Origin: Neostapfia colusana
Lineage: Eukaryota; Streptophyta; Magnoliopsida; Poales; Poaceae
DNA length: 64,000 nucleotides
NCBI GenBank assembly: GCA_030760725.1
Contig: JASWHV010000009.1
Coordinates: forward strand, 91,872,780 to 91,936,779
Direction of reading: 5' to 3'
Positions 10,005 to 22,006 of this stretch are shown here, piece after piece. The notes below the pieces were generated by a model. It worked only from the letters and a program-made list of their open reading frames with translations, ran no database searches and had not been told where the DNA came from. The position numbers and the translations under genes were made by a program. The number at the start of each line of letters is the position of its first letter. The stretch's first letter is position 1.

Positions 10005-13000
10005 TGTCACACCCGGTTTCTCCGAAGAACAACCGAGTGAATATCACATGTATGCCAGGATCATTTTCTCATACATGGGATGACAAATAGTGAAGCATCA
10101 TCATATTACAAGCCAGGTGTCGAATATAAATAAGTCTTACATAGCATAAGTCTCGATGGACGATAATAAGTTCATAACATGTAAATAAAACAGCAGCGGA
10201 ATATAAATCTTGTGGGCTCCGTCACAGGCGTTGCCCGGGGGACTCCATGAACCTAGAATCCTTCTTCGGATCCGAAGTCTTGGTCATTGAACACCACATC
10301 ATCCCCTTGACCTGAGCAGCAATTTAAACCAACAAATATGCAAGTTTGAGTACCGTTGGTACTCAGCAAGTGTGGGAAAGTTATGTCATGCATGGCTAGA
10401 GCAAGGAGAGGTTGAACTCATGGTTAAAGCACTACGCAATTGATACCTATCACCTCAGCTTATTAAGCACCTACATTACTACACAGGTGAAATGGTCCCA
10501 ATCCCTAAACCCATCATCAATATCAAGTAAACATAGTCTCATCTCCAATGTTAAGTTTCCCGCTTAACATCCACAACTTCCCAATCCATCATCCTCTAAT
10601 CATGAATAAGTCCAAGCCGCTCTTAACCGTGAGCACGGATGTCATGACAGTTTTGACTCTGTAGAGTTTGCACCACTGTACCCACATGTAGTGATTTCAT
10701 CCCCCATTGCCGGGTGGACTAAAAGAACCTCCATTATGCCAGTGGCCGCGAACCACATTCACACTTCCCAGGTGTGTCGCCAGGAAATCACTACGAAGCC
10801 TTTACAAATGGATTCCCGACGAGCGTGGGCCCACTGAGGTTTCACCCCTAACAGCATACAAGAGGCTCCAACCCCGCTGCAGTGGCCCCCTCTTGAGCCT
10901 TGCGGTTCATATGGTAGTCCAGGTGACACCTATTCCCCGCACCATCGAAAGCACCCATACTACGCCGGAGATACACCTAATTAATTGGCCATGCTGCCCC
11001 ATCTCAGCATGTGGTTGGAACGGTAAAGCCAGGTTACATGCTCCATGAACCGGTCCTTAGGATCCAGGCATGTAGTAAACACAAACCTGATTCTCATGCA
11101 CAAAACACCAACCAAATCATCCAACTTGTCTCGATCCCTACCTCTACATAACTCATAATGTCTCATTCAAGAGTAAGGTAAATAAGTTGATGATCTCATA
11201 TCCCACTTATCCCATTCTAAGCATGGCTAAGCATAAGCATATAAATAAATGACATAATAAAATAAATCCCAACCCAGGCTACAAGGAAATAAGATAATGA
11301 AAATCTAGGGAAACTTCCTAGCTTGGGTATCATATTTCAAATTGACAATGCAATTAAATTCTAACTACACATCCTAGTATAGGATCAAAGTGGTCAAGGA
11401 CACTTACGTTCTTCCTGCTGCTCTGGGAATGGAAAGTCTTGGTCTTGGAAAGGGAGAACTTGCTCTGGAGCAGGTTCTACTCATGCCAATACACATAGCA
11501 AAAGAAAACAACAATCCATAAGCCATAGTTCACACTTTCACTCATGCAAACCACACTTACATACATACTAAATTCATTCACATGTTTAGGTGTTATGGTT
11601 ACCCTAGATGTGTTTATTTTTGGCCTACATGCACTTTTAAACATATATATATTATTTCTAACTTTTGTATTCAGATTTCTAGTTACACACTATATATTAA
11701 TTTCCCATTTGAACAAATTCTCTATATTTAATTAATACACTCCTTAGCCATAAAATTTGCATGAAAGAAAGTTTCCTACTTCAAATAGGTTTTCAGATCT
11801 TCTTCAAAATCTAAATTTGAAGTTTTTGAAAATAAAGACCTCATTTATCATTTTCTAATTATGCATACCTATTTTCCTATATTTTCAGATTTAGTTTCTA
11901 TGCCTAAAAGTGAAGTTTACTATTAAAGTAGTAAGACATATCACCTAAACAGAATAGGTTCTGATCTAAAATGTTCAATAAACTATTTTTGAACTTCCTC
12001 TCTGATGTGAAACAATTTAAATCTATTTTACTAGTTATTAGAATTATTTCCTAGCCTAAAATGTGTCTCTAGTGATAATAAAAACGAGCAACACTTAGGC
12101 AGATTTCATTTCTGCCTAAAATCTATTTTTTACTCATTCTAAAGTTTTCCAAGTGCTAGGAGAGTTTAAATTTGCATTTGCACATGTGTTTGCCTCACTC
12201 TTTTATATTTAAATCCTAGTCACATATTCAAATTTCTGAATTTAATATCCTATAGGGTCTAAAAGGCAAATCCACCCTACTACAGGGTTTAATTTACTAT
12301 TTCCTAAATTTTCAGGGGCCTAATTACACATAACAGAGGGGTTTTTCCTAATTTTTATTAAGTCCAGGGTTAAAACTGATTTTTGAATGAATTTACATGA
12401 ATTTCTGAAGGTCCAGGAGCTAGATCAGAAGTTTCCGGGGCTAGCTCGTGTTTTCCAAGATCCCCAGGGGGTAGCGCGTGAGAATCCCGGCCTTTATAAC
12501 GCGGGGCTGATGTGGGCCGTTAGATTTAAAACAGACGGCTCAGATTAGATTGCCGAAGCGGTACGCGTCGATTTAATTTCTACCGTGCGATTTAAAATAG
12601 ACGGTCCTCAAGGGGCCACATCGCCCTGGCCGGAGCCAGCCCGCGCGCGCGGCGTCGCGCGGCGGCGGGGGGGGGGCGGCGATCTCGCCGGCGCAGCCTC
12701 GGCTTTTTCCGCTACACGCTAGAACTCACATCTTTTTGCACGGATCGGCTGCAGAGGGGTAGGAGATGCTCACCTATGGATTTTCCTGCAGTCGGAGGCC
12801 CTGGAAGTCGGTCGGCGGCGAGCATCAACGGCGATGGTCTTCGGTGCACGTCGAAGTGGCAGTTGGGGCGCAAGACACGTCGTTTCCTTCACCTGCAGGG
12901 CTCCCCGGCGGCGGTGGAACGTGATCAGCACGTTAGATCAGGAAATTTGAGCAAGGATCGAAGGAAATCGGTGGTAGAAGCTTCGACTCTCACCGGAGAG

Positions 13001-13442
13001 AAAAATGGCCTATCGGGGAGGAAAAATAGGCAGATTTTGGCGTTTAAATGGACGAGGGAGGGCGGCAGTCTGTTGAGATCACGTTGGGGCATTCGGGACC
13101 GGAAATCGGGGCTGGGAGCGCTGGTTCCGGGGGTTGGTTTCGATCGAGCGCGAGAGAGAGACCGGGGTCGATTGGGGCGCGCGCGGGAAGAAGATGACGG
13201 TGGGCCCCACGCGTCAGAGAGAGGGAGAGAGGGGCGCGGGTTTGGGCTGGCTGGCGCGCGGTCTTGGGCCGGCTGGCAGGTTTTGGCCCACTGGCCGGTT
13301 TTGGTTTTCTTTTTCTTTTTCTTTTTTTTTCATTTTCCTTTTTCTGGTTTGATTCAAATCTAAATTCCAGTTTGAATTTGAATTTCTGCACCACATGCAA
13401 TACGTCTAAAAATTTTTAAATTCCCCTCTTTAGCATGTTTTG
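10005..13442 (-). repeat. 5' LTR of element A, truncated at its outer end
   Basis: Begins TGTCACACCC next to the primer-binding site. It runs to about 13442, where the expected GGGTGTTACA ending is missing and Cassandra 1 begins. U5 matches the 3' LTR well, including the triple inverted-repeat block at about 10627-10667 (first arm of the middle repeat damaged; third repeat centre GT). The U3 (about 12400-13400) is clearly different from the 3' LTR and contains a G run near 12666. Confidence 0.85.
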
Positions 13443-13530
13443 TGTGATATCCTGACTCCCGGCTTAATAGGATTAATAGAGTACTCATACCACCAAGGTA
13501 TACCTTCTTTTCCGGAAGCCCACCTGCAAA

Positions 13531-13605
13531 GGACTCCGGGGTTAAGCGTGCTTGGCCCGGAGGAATTTGGGGATGGGTGACCGACCGGGAAGTTTTCTTG
13601 GGTGC
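13531..13605 (+). other. 5S rRNA-like domain in LTR 1 of Cassandra 1
   Basis: Contains GACTCCGGGGTTAAGCGTG, CTTGGCCCGGAGGA and GGATGGGTGACCG...GGGAAGT, aligning along its length with the 3' two thirds of plant 5S rRNA, including the internal pol III control regions (A-box-like and C-box-like). It is part of a retroelement LTR, not a 5S gene. Confidence 0.88.
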
Positions 13606-14033
13606 GTGCGAGTGAGGACAAAGTGCGCAGAAAATACGAGTGGTGGTATGTGGGGACAGTCTATGATCCTAGAGAGCCATCACAAATGGTATCAGAGCCG
13701 ACCCTCGCAGTTTCACGGGTGCGTACGGGTTAGTGATAAGGATACGGTAGCGTACGGGTCAGGGACGTGGGTACGTACGCATGACGCGTGGGTCCTCTGT
13801 GTGGGACACGGTATGGTACGTATGCTGCTAACCGTACGTACGGTATGCGTATGCCAATACTGAATGTACGGACGGGGCTAAGAGGGGACGTTTCTATCTT
13901 GGCGTCGACCGACGACGACGTCGGTCTTCTAAGGGGGTTGATTGTGTGATATCCTGACTCCCGGCTTAATAGGATTGATAGAGTACTCATACCACCAAGG
14001 TATACCTTCTTTTCCGGAAGCCCACCTGCAAAT

Positions 14034-14105
14034 GACTCCGGGGTTAAGCGTGCTTGGCCCGGAGGAATTTGGGGATGGGTGACCGACTGGGAAGTTTTTC
14101 CGGGT
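14034..14105 (+). other. 5S rRNA-like domain in LTR 2 of Cassandra 1
   Basis: Second copy of the 5S-like domain (GACTCCGGGGTTAAGCGTG ... GGATGGGTGACCG), with several base differences from the first, such as GACTGGGAAG for GACCGGGAAG. Confidence 0.85.
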
Positions 14106-14186
14106 GCGCGTGAGTGAGGACAAAGTGCGCAGAAAAGACGAGTGGTGGTATGTGGGGACAGTCTATGATCCTAGAGAGCCATCACA

Positions 14187-14778
14187 CTCACAAACTTATC
14201 TATTTTAAGACCTGAAAGCATGACACTTGTTGCTGCATTTTATTTAACATTTAAAGCATAAATTTTGATCTTATGACATTTGCAAGAGATTATATGCAGC
14301 ATCAGCCTTATTCTAACCAACCAAGCCAAGCCTATGTCATTTGACAGTCAGAAGCTTAAGGACATGGTTTTAGTCATACACAACATCTTTCAAGTTCATA
14401 TCTAAGTGCAATTATAAGCCATCTCAAAAGAAGAAGTGTGATGCAAGCATATTCTCTTGATCTTTTCTCATTTTTTTATTTGAACATAAAAACTCAACAT
14501 GTGAGTTGATTACTTGATTAATTCTTTATGATTAAAAGCACTTGTGAGCATGCAACAAGTTCAAAACAGCAAGAAAGTTCGACCATGACCAGATTTAGTG
14601 TAACTAATTATTCCAATTACTAGACATGGTAAAACTACAAAATGTATAACACGAGTAATGTAGTAAGAACTTTTAGCATGAAAAAGGAATCACAAAGTCA
14701 TATATGCATGAAATACTATGCTCATATTATTTTAATTTCAGAATCACACATAGACTTCCCAAGTTTCAAAATTCTCCC
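14187..14778 (-). other. Non-coding 3' region of copia E, LTR not found
   Basis: About 590 bp of AT-rich sequence between Cassandra 1 and the RNase H end of copia E. It does not resemble the E LTR at 20371-22006 by eye and has no open frame. SIRE-like elements can have a long segment between pol and the 3' LTR; this is most likely that segment, cut by the Cassandra junction at 14186. Confidence 0.45.
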
Positions 14779-17700
14779 TCAATTTAAGCCATGAGGATGT
14801 GTAACCCCTATTTCACTACGAATGTAACAAAAACGAGTGAAATCCAAAGGTTTTGTAAAAATGTCAGCCAATTGTTGTTCGGTATCTACATGGTGAAGCA
14901 CAATGTTCCCTTTTTCGACATTATTCACGGAGAAAGTGATACCTAATGTCAATGTGCTTAGTTCTCGAATGTTGCACGGGGTTTTTAGCAATGCAAATGG
15001 CACTAGTGTTATCACAAAACAGTGGAACACTATCTAGATCAACCCCATAGTCCTTATGTGTTTGAACAATCCAAAGAATTCGTGAGCAAGCACTAGCAGC
15101 AGCTACATATTCAGACTCGGATGTGGATTGTGCAACTGAACTTTGTTTTCTAGAGGACCAGGCAACAAGTGAATTACCAAGAAAATGAAAAGCACCAGAA
15201 GTACATTTCCTATCAATCCTACAACCCCCAAAATCAGCATCGGAAAAAGCTTTCAAAGTAACGGTTGAGGAAGAAGGAAGAAAATGTGAAATTCTTGAGT
15301 TCCATGTAAGTACCTGAGAATCCTTTTGATGGCTTGACGATGTGAAGCACGTGGGGAGGCTTGAAATCGTGCACAAAGACATACGCTGAATTGTATGTCC
15401 GGTCTTGATGCCGTGAGATACAAAAGTGATCCGATCATGCTTCTATATTCTTTTTGATCAACGGGATCACAATCTTCATCAAGTTCAAGTGTTGTTGCTA
15501 TTCCCATTGGTGTCCGAAGAGGCTTGCTTTTGTCCATGTTGAAGCGCCTTAGGAGATCTTTTGTATACTTTGTTTGATGCACAAAGGTACCCTCCTTGGT
15601 TTGCTTGATTTGCATTTCCAAAAACTACGTCAGTTCTCCCATCATACTCATCTCAAATTCTGAACTCGTCATAGCTGAAAACTTGGACACAAGATCATGA
15701 GAAGCACAACCAAAGATAATATCATCCACATACACTTGAACGAATAATGAGTCATTGCCATGCTTAAGCACAAAAAGAGTTTTATCAACCTTGCCCATGG
15801 TAAACCCCTGCTCAAGTAAGAATGTTTATAACCTATCATACCATGTTCTAGGGGCTTGTTTTAGACCGTACAAGGCTTTGGACAGTTTGTAAACATGATT
15901 AGGAAAATTTGGATTTTCAAAACCAGGTGGTTGTTTGACATAAACCTCATCATCTATGTAGCCATTAAGAAAAGCAGTTTTAACATCCATTTGATATAGC
16001 TTAAAATCTTTAGATGCAGCAAAAGCTAACAAAATTCTTATGGCTTCTAATCTAGCAACAGGAGCAAAAGTTTCATCAAAATCTAAACCTTCAACTTGTG
16101 TGAAACCTTGAGCAACCAACCTAGCCTTATTCCTAACCACAACCCCATCCTCACTTTGTTTATTTTTAGACACCCATTTAGTTCCAATTAAAGTGTGACC
16201 TTGAGGTGGAGGTACAAGTTTCCAAACATTATTTCTTTCAAAATTTTCTAACTCTTCTTGCATGGCAATAATCCAAGATTTATTAGTTAGTGCGTGTGAT
16301 ATATCTTTAGGTTCAAAAGAAGCAACAAAAGCAGAATGAGCATGAGAATTGGGGTTGAAAAACCTGGATCTTGTAACTCGTTCATGCAAGCTTCCAATAA
16401 TTTGTTGTGGAGGATGACTTTTGAGAATCCGGAGGGGAGTGGACACTTCACAAGCTTCTTCTTCTTCATGTTCATCACAAATAGATGAGCTTGTGACGTG
16501 AGGAGGATCTGGACCAGCAATGGTGGTCGTCGGTGCTGGCTGTGAATCAAGATCAGGAGCTGCATCAATGTCATTAGCTGCTGAATTTTCGGGCAGCAGC
16601 ACCACTTCTTCCTCTTCTTTAACGAAAATACTCTCCCCCTGCGGATGTGGATCCGGACCTGCAATATTTGAACTAGTACCTGGGCTAGCTTCATCAAAAG
16701 AAACCTCACAAGTCTCCACAATTTTGTTAGTATCAAGTAAAAGCACACGGTAGGCTCTAGTATGAGATGGATAACCAAGAAACATGCCATCAACAGATCT
16801 AGTTTCAAATTTATCAAGATTACCATGTTTCTTAACAAAGCATTTGCAACCAAGGACCCTAAAGTGTGTGACACTAGGCCTATGTCCAAACCTGAGCTCA
16901 TATGGTGTTTTACATAGCTTAGAACGCAAGAAAACATGATTTGAGACATAACAAGCGGTTGCAATTGCATCAGCCCAAACTTTCCTAGGAGTTTGATATT
17001 AATCAAGCATAGTCCTAGCCATCTCAACTAAGGTTCTGTTCTTTCTCTCTACAACACCGTTTTGTTGAGGTACATATGGTGAAGAAAATTGATGATCTAT
17101 TGCATTTTCAGCACAAAAGTGATCAAACGATTGATTTTTAAATTCGGTTCCATTATCACTTCTAATTGTTCTTAAAGATCCTGGGTGATCAATTTATAAT
17201 CTAAGAAATAAAGTTCTAAAGTGACTAAAAGCTTCATTCTTAGATGTCATAAAGTAAACCCAAGAGTATCTAGAATAGTCATCAACAATCACAAGAACAT
17301 ACCATTTACCTCCGAAGGATTGAACACATGAAGGCCCTACGGTGTCAAGGTGTAAAAGGTGACCCGGTTCAGTTGTCATGGTCATTGTGAGAGGAGCATG
17401 TGAACCTGCAACCATCTTAGCATGTCTACAAGAAGAGCACACAATTTCTTTGTCCCCTTTAAGCTTAGGCAGCCCACGTATGCGATCAAGAGCACTAACA
17501 CGCATGAGATGATCAAAGCCTACGTGACCAAGTCTACGATGCCAAAAATATAAATCTTTGGAATCATTTGCAACTAGACATCTATGCTTAGAGGAAGACA
17601 TATCAAAATCAGCTTTAAAAACTCTTCCAAACCGAGACATGTTAAAAATAAGCTCACTATTTGAACTTACAACTTTGCAGCAGTTTTTATTGAAAATAAT

Positions 17701-17955
17701 TTCCAGATTTTCATCTAGCAATTGTGAAACAGAAAGCAAGTTGTATTTCAAATTTTTGACAAGTGCCACATCCTTCAAAGTGTAGTGATCATTTACTCTA
17801 ACCGAACCCTTAGCAATTATAGGAGTTGAAGAATTATCGGCAAAAGTAACATTCTCTACATGTGACACAAATGTGAGAGAGGAGAACCATTCTTTGTTAC
17901 CGGTCATGTGGCGTGAGCAACCTGAATCCACAATCCAAATGTTCTCCTTCCTCAA
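14779..17955 (-). pseudogene. pol of copia E (PR-IN-RT-RH), broken
   Basis: Protease IWIVDSGCSRHMTG near 17925; GAG-pre-integrase LYFWHRRLGHVGFDHL; integrase zinc finger CSSCRHAK; catalytic D in VIVDDYSRYSWVYF; SDNGTEF and the PQQNGVVERKNRT glutamate block between 17160 and 17040; RT with DVKTAFLNG near 15980 and YVDD near 15730; RNase H SDADFGG and KHIDIRYHFLRE; end VDTEQQLADIFTKPL. Lesions: a TAA just after FLRL at about 17194, TAA near 16998 (after ARTMLD), TAA near 15826 (after WYDRL), and frame changes at 15253-15625 and near 14921-15030. Catalytic residues themselves remain. Confidence 0.88.
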
Positions 17956-18263
17956 GCGTGTAACCTACATAGAAGCACAATACGTCGATGACTCAATACT
18001 GGGGTTAGTTAAAAGGCATTTAGGAATCTAGTACTGAGTCACACGATGTCCAGCAGGAATAACATGCGAAAGCTGAGATAAAACAGCAGGTTTATGAGTC
18101 AAAGTTTGAAATTTTTTGTTCTTAACTACTGACCTATGAGGTGTTACTTATGTAGCATGAAAATCAGTAGCTCTGTAGGCAAAAACAGAAGGTCCTGAGG
18201 CAAAAACTGAAGCTACGGAGGCAAAAACTGAAGCTCCAGAGGTAAACTTTGAATATTTCTGAC

Positions 18264-20309
18264 TCATAACAGCAGGTTGCATGTTCCTGACATTCGTTTA
18301 GTATGTGCAGCAAATTTTGCATGAGAGTTATAAGATCTAGCATGCATTCTTTCCTTTTTATGTTGTTTAGATAGTCTATAACAAAAATCTATGACATGAC
18401 CATCTCTACCACAATAGGTACAATGAAATTTAACTTTGTGTTCATGTCTAGATGAGCATGCATTATACTTATTTGAACCCAAATGTGACAACACTCCTGC
18501 AGATTTAAAAACCACTTCTTTTAGTTTAGGAACTGTTTGAATCAAACCACTTCCTAATGATTTCACAATTTTAGTTGGATGTTCCTTAGCATGAGCATGT
18601 GAATCAAAACCTAAACCAGTTTTATCATTGCAAGACTTGGAAGAATTCAGCAGCAAGTTTTGGTTCTTATTCCCATTATAAAACCGATCTAATGTCTTAT
18701 GCATGTTATCAAGTTTATTTGATAGATCAAGGCAATTTTCACATGAAGTTTTTTCCTTTTAATTTGCAATTGGAACAATATTTAACTTTATTAGAATGTA
18801 AAGCATTGTTAAATATAGAAATTTCTTTCATAGCATCTTGTAGTTTCTTATCAAGATCATCGCAAGTAGAACAATGCAAATCAATTGTAGAACAACAAGC
18901 ATCTTTCAAGTTTTTATCATTAAGTGCAGCAATCTTTTTGTTCTTTTCGATTTCAAGTTCAAGTTTATCAAGTGTGGAGGTGTGTGCACTTCTTAGAGAG
19001 GACAATTGTTCATATATTAAATCACACGAGGAACAAGAATCATCACTAGGAATCAAGGATTTTAAACGATTAATTTCAGATTCTAGTGACTCAATTTTAA
19101 CAGCATTGTCCCTAAGCTTTTTGTCCATTTTCTTAACAATAATAGTGGCACGAGAAATAACATCACACATTTCTTCGCAAGTAGGACATACCTCTTCGTT
19201 GTCACTGTTGTGTTCTGCATCCTCCATACTTGATTTTGATTTGCCCGCCATGAACCACATGTTTGCCAGATCATCTTCATCTTCATCACTTCCAATGTCT
19301 ACATCACTCGAGTCAAGTTCTTGAAGTGCGGTGATGAAATTGTTTATCAGTTTGCGTCCTGTAAAACACTTCTTTTTCTTGTTGGTGTTGCCAAAAGAGA
19401 ACTTGACTTTATTCTTCTTTTCATCACGGTTAGAAGGACCCGAAAGGTTAGGGCAATCTGTACGAATGTGTCCCATCTTACAACATTCAAAGCATCGTTG
19501 AGGTCCGGAGCTTCCTCTCCTTCTAGTTCTCACATTTTGCAATGCTTTTGTGAACTTAGTAGAAAGAAGTACTAGCTCCTCCTCTGGAAACTCCTCAATC
19601 TGTTTGAGGGTTAGTGAAGACAGCAAAGCAAGTGTATTGCTAGATGATTGGCCGGAGCTAGGCATATCACGTTGTGAGACAAATGCAATAGTCATATTTG
19701 GGTTCTTACGTGATATAATGTCAATTTCATGAGTTTTTAGCTTAGAATAAAGCACATCTAATGTAAGAGTACTCATGACAGTGGATTCACGTATGGATGT
19801 TACTTTCATCTTCCAAATTGACATGTCTAATGCACTTAGTAATTGCCTAGCATTTTCAGCATCTGAAAAATTAACATTGACGCTACGCAAGTTGCTGAGA
19901 ATTTTATTAAAGCGAGCAAAGAGGTCATCAATGGACTCACCGGGTTGCATCTCAAAGCGCATGTATTCTTTCTTGAACATATCCTGTCTTACCTCCTTGA
20001 TCGTGTTGGATCCTTTGTGGTAGTCACAAAGTGCTCTCTCCACACATCGTACGCCGATCGGAGGTGTGCAACACAGTCGAAGTCGCTCTGAGTTAGTCCT
20101 TGTATGAACAAGTTCCGAGCCTTGTTGTTGTTGTCAACATCTCTCATGTTTGTAGCCATGACTTGATCGTTTGAAGGCACATCGTAAGGCTTGTACACCT
20201 TTTCCCATATTGCAAATCCTTGCGCCTGGATGAAAGCTTCCATGCATGCCTTCCAAACCTGAAAATCAATACCACTAAACACACAACGTTTGGCAGAGTA
20301 TTTCTCCAT
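18264..20309 (-). pseudogene. gag of copia E with Cys-rich coiled-coil extension
   Basis: Starts MEKYSAKRCVFSGIDFQVWK at 20309. A frame change near 20000-20040 leads into the 434-residue stretch 20043-18739, and another break before 18704. Contains the UBN2-like gag core (ALKTHE-type helix KLKTHEIDIISRK), a first zinc knuckle CFECCKMGHIRTDC near 19480, a long charged coiled coil with repeated CxxC pairs (CPTC, CSSC, CSTC, CSNC), and a second zinc knuckle CTYCGRDGHVIDFC near 18400. Such gag extensions are known in SIRE-type copia elements. Between 17956 and 18263 the gag-protease link is too decayed to read. Confidence 0.8.
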
Positions 20310-20354
20310 GATGATTAGTCAGAACACGTGCAAATCACAAAGATTAGAGCAACC

Positions 20355-20368
20355 TGGCTCTGATACCA
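20355..20368 (-). other. Primer-binding site of copia E
   Basis: The minus strand reads TGGTATCAGAGCCA, complementary to initiator Met tRNA, two bases inside the LTR boundary at 20371. Confidence 0.82.
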
Positions 20369-20370
20369 AT

Positions 20371-22006
20371 TGTAGGATCGCAGTACACGTGTAAAGCTAC
20401 CAGAGGGGGGTGAATGGTAGATAAAAACTTTTTCAGCGGAAGCAACAAAACACCCATCAGCAGAAATCTGATCTGTTAAAGAAACCGTGTGTGCGACTAA
20501 TCTAAACGTGTTCAACTGTGACAAAACTAGTACAGATTGTAGAGAATAAAGTCACGAAGACGTCACAACAATAATCATGAAAATCCGTTGAGAGAAACTC
20601 AAGTTACGATCGAAAGATCGAACAAAGGTCAATCTGTCCTACGCGAGAAAAACAGTTCTGGAATAATGCAAAGAAACTCGTGTAGATCAGAAACCACAAA
20701 TTCAATGACCGTGAAATTTCATAGATGATAGATAATCAAGTTCTAAAGACAACCCAAAAAGAATCACATCAATTGGATCTGTAAAACTCGAGTTATGATA
20801 AAACCACCGAAGCAAGGTAGTGCTGAACAGAAACTCGACGAGAAAAACTTGTCTGAAACAAGTCGGACGAACAAGGCACAAAGGCTCCTTTAGAATACGA
20901 ATTTTATTTATAAAAACACAAGAGTAACAGCCCCAAAGTCGTGCTCCACGAGCTCTGGCCTCCCTTGCTTATATAACCAGCTCGAAGGCCAACTCAACTC
21001 AAACTAGGACTCCTACTCCTACTTGGATTCAAACTGTAACTTTCCAATACTGTTTAGGACTCTTCTATACGCAGATAGAAGCAATCTTAAGACATATTTG
21101 AATCAAATTCGTGACCCACACGAAATCCTATCATAACCAACTCAAAACTTTCCATATTTGAATCAAACACAACTCAGCCGCAGCCTGAGTCCATAAACTA
21201 GTCGGTTGGACCTTTCCGACCAATTCTTTACATCCACATCTCTTCATCACGCCTTGGAACCATGCAGCCACGTCCATGCACTCCTTGCACACGTGCAAAC
21301 ATCTTCCAACGACGTCCAAGATACCTTCATATGCATTGTTCTTAATTCAAACATACTGCGCAACCTCCCGATCAACTCAACCACAAATTCCTCCCGAACT
21401 TGATTGTTGAACCTTATCTTCTCCCTAAGAATAGTTCAATGGATCCCGTCACCAGCCATGTCTTGAACTCAAGCAACATCTTCACATGAATAAACAACCA
21501 ATACTTCTGAGCACAAGTCCTTGACTTGACTCTCGTTAGTTCCGAAACTACAACATCTTACGTGAGCACCTCACATAAGCATGTTGTAAACCATAGCAAA
21601 ATGATATCAGCCATAACCACCAAAACACACCAAAAACTTAGTAAAATAATACTAAGCAAACTTTCCATAAGAGTAAAGCAAGTTCGAAACATTGCAAGTT
21701 AAAAGCAGAACCACTGTAATCAAGCTCCGAACCTTACCAAAGCTAACCGGACCTTGCACCAGAGCTAGCAAAAACAAGTCGGACCTAGCCAAAATAAGTC
21801 AGACCTAGACAAAGCAAGTCGGACCTTACGTTGGACCTTGTTAAAAAGGTGTTTTGGTAGTATTCAAAACTTTTATCGTCAAAGCCAATGTATTCAGCAC
21901 ACATAGGTCTCACAAGCCGCAAGTCACACGTGCATAACCGGACCATCACTCCAGTTGAAGAGAGTGAACCAAATCTGTATTTGGTTCCGCATGGAGCTCT
22001 CTAACA
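20371..22006 (-). repeat. 5' LTR of copia E (about 1.6 kb)
   Basis: Plus-strand ends TGTAGGATCG and CTCTCTAACA. The inner end is fixed by the primer-binding site; the outer end is inferred from the CA terminus and from gypsy integrase-type coding (DLIPTIHEEIAAAQK) starting directly after. The right part has short imperfect repeats around GTCGGACCT (21775-21840). The partner LTR is not in the window. Confidence 0.7.

Larger units (their letters stand above)
772..13442 (-). mobile_element. Gypsy element A (Tekay/Del-like chromovirus), degenerate
   Basis: LTR retrotransposon on the minus strand: 3' LTR 772-4181, polypurine tract, gag-pol, ORF0, primer-binding site, 5' LTR 10005-13442. Same family as element B and solo LTR S in this window. 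The left flank is CATCC; no matching duplication exists on the right, where the LTR loses its last ~10 bp (expected ending GGGTGTTACA) and runs straight into Cassandra 1. The two LTRs agree closely in the U5 part but differ strongly in the GC-rich U3/promoter part, so A may be a recombinant and not one clean insertion. Several stop codons and a frameshift make it non-autonomous. Confidence 0.88.
13443..14186 (+). mobile_element. Cassandra-type TRIM 1
   Basis: Miniature LTR retrotransposon of 744 bp with 242-bp LTRs at 13443-13684 and 13945-14186 (ends TGTGATATCC ... GCCATCACA), a TGGTATCAGAGCCG primer-binding site at 13687-13700, a ~260-bp non-coding interior and a polypurine tract (CTAAGGGGGTTG) before the second LTR. 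Each LTR carries a 5S rRNA-like domain, the hallmark of Cassandra. No coding capacity, so it would need enzymes supplied in trans. The flanks are TTTTG on the left and CTCAC on the right: no target-site duplication, and the flanks belong to two unrelated elements. Confidence 0.9.
14187..22006 (-). mobile_element. Copia element E (SIRE/Maximus-like), 3' truncated
   Basis: Ty1/copia order on the minus strand: 5' LTR 20371-22006, primer-binding site, gag with long Cys-rich coiled-coil extension, protease, integrase, RT, RNase H ending near 14779. The extended gag and long LTR suggest the SIRE/Maximus lineage (inference). No 3' LTR is present; the element ends at the Cassandra 1 junction. The right end abuts the gypsy integrase fragment F, with CTTAG following the LTR. 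Multiple stops. Confidence 0.85.

Noticed and set aside
10707..11048. A ~113-residue plus-strand frame starting MPGGLKEPPLCQW, recurring at 1467-1766, 25583-25924 and 34829-35170
   Set aside because: It lies antisense within the conserved U5 of A/B-family LTRs, is shortened in one A copy and not open in solo LTR S, and has no recognisable domain. Conservation is better explained by the LTR nucleotide structure.
13531..13605. 5S rRNA gene
   Set aside because: Only the 3' two thirds are 5S-like, and it lies within 242-bp LTRs with primer-binding site and polypurine tract, i.e. Cassandra TRIM.
15100..20000. Plus-strand frames opposite copia E (16520-16753, 17558-17785, 18599-19324 and others)
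   Set aside because: Shadows of the minus-strand copia pol and gag genes.
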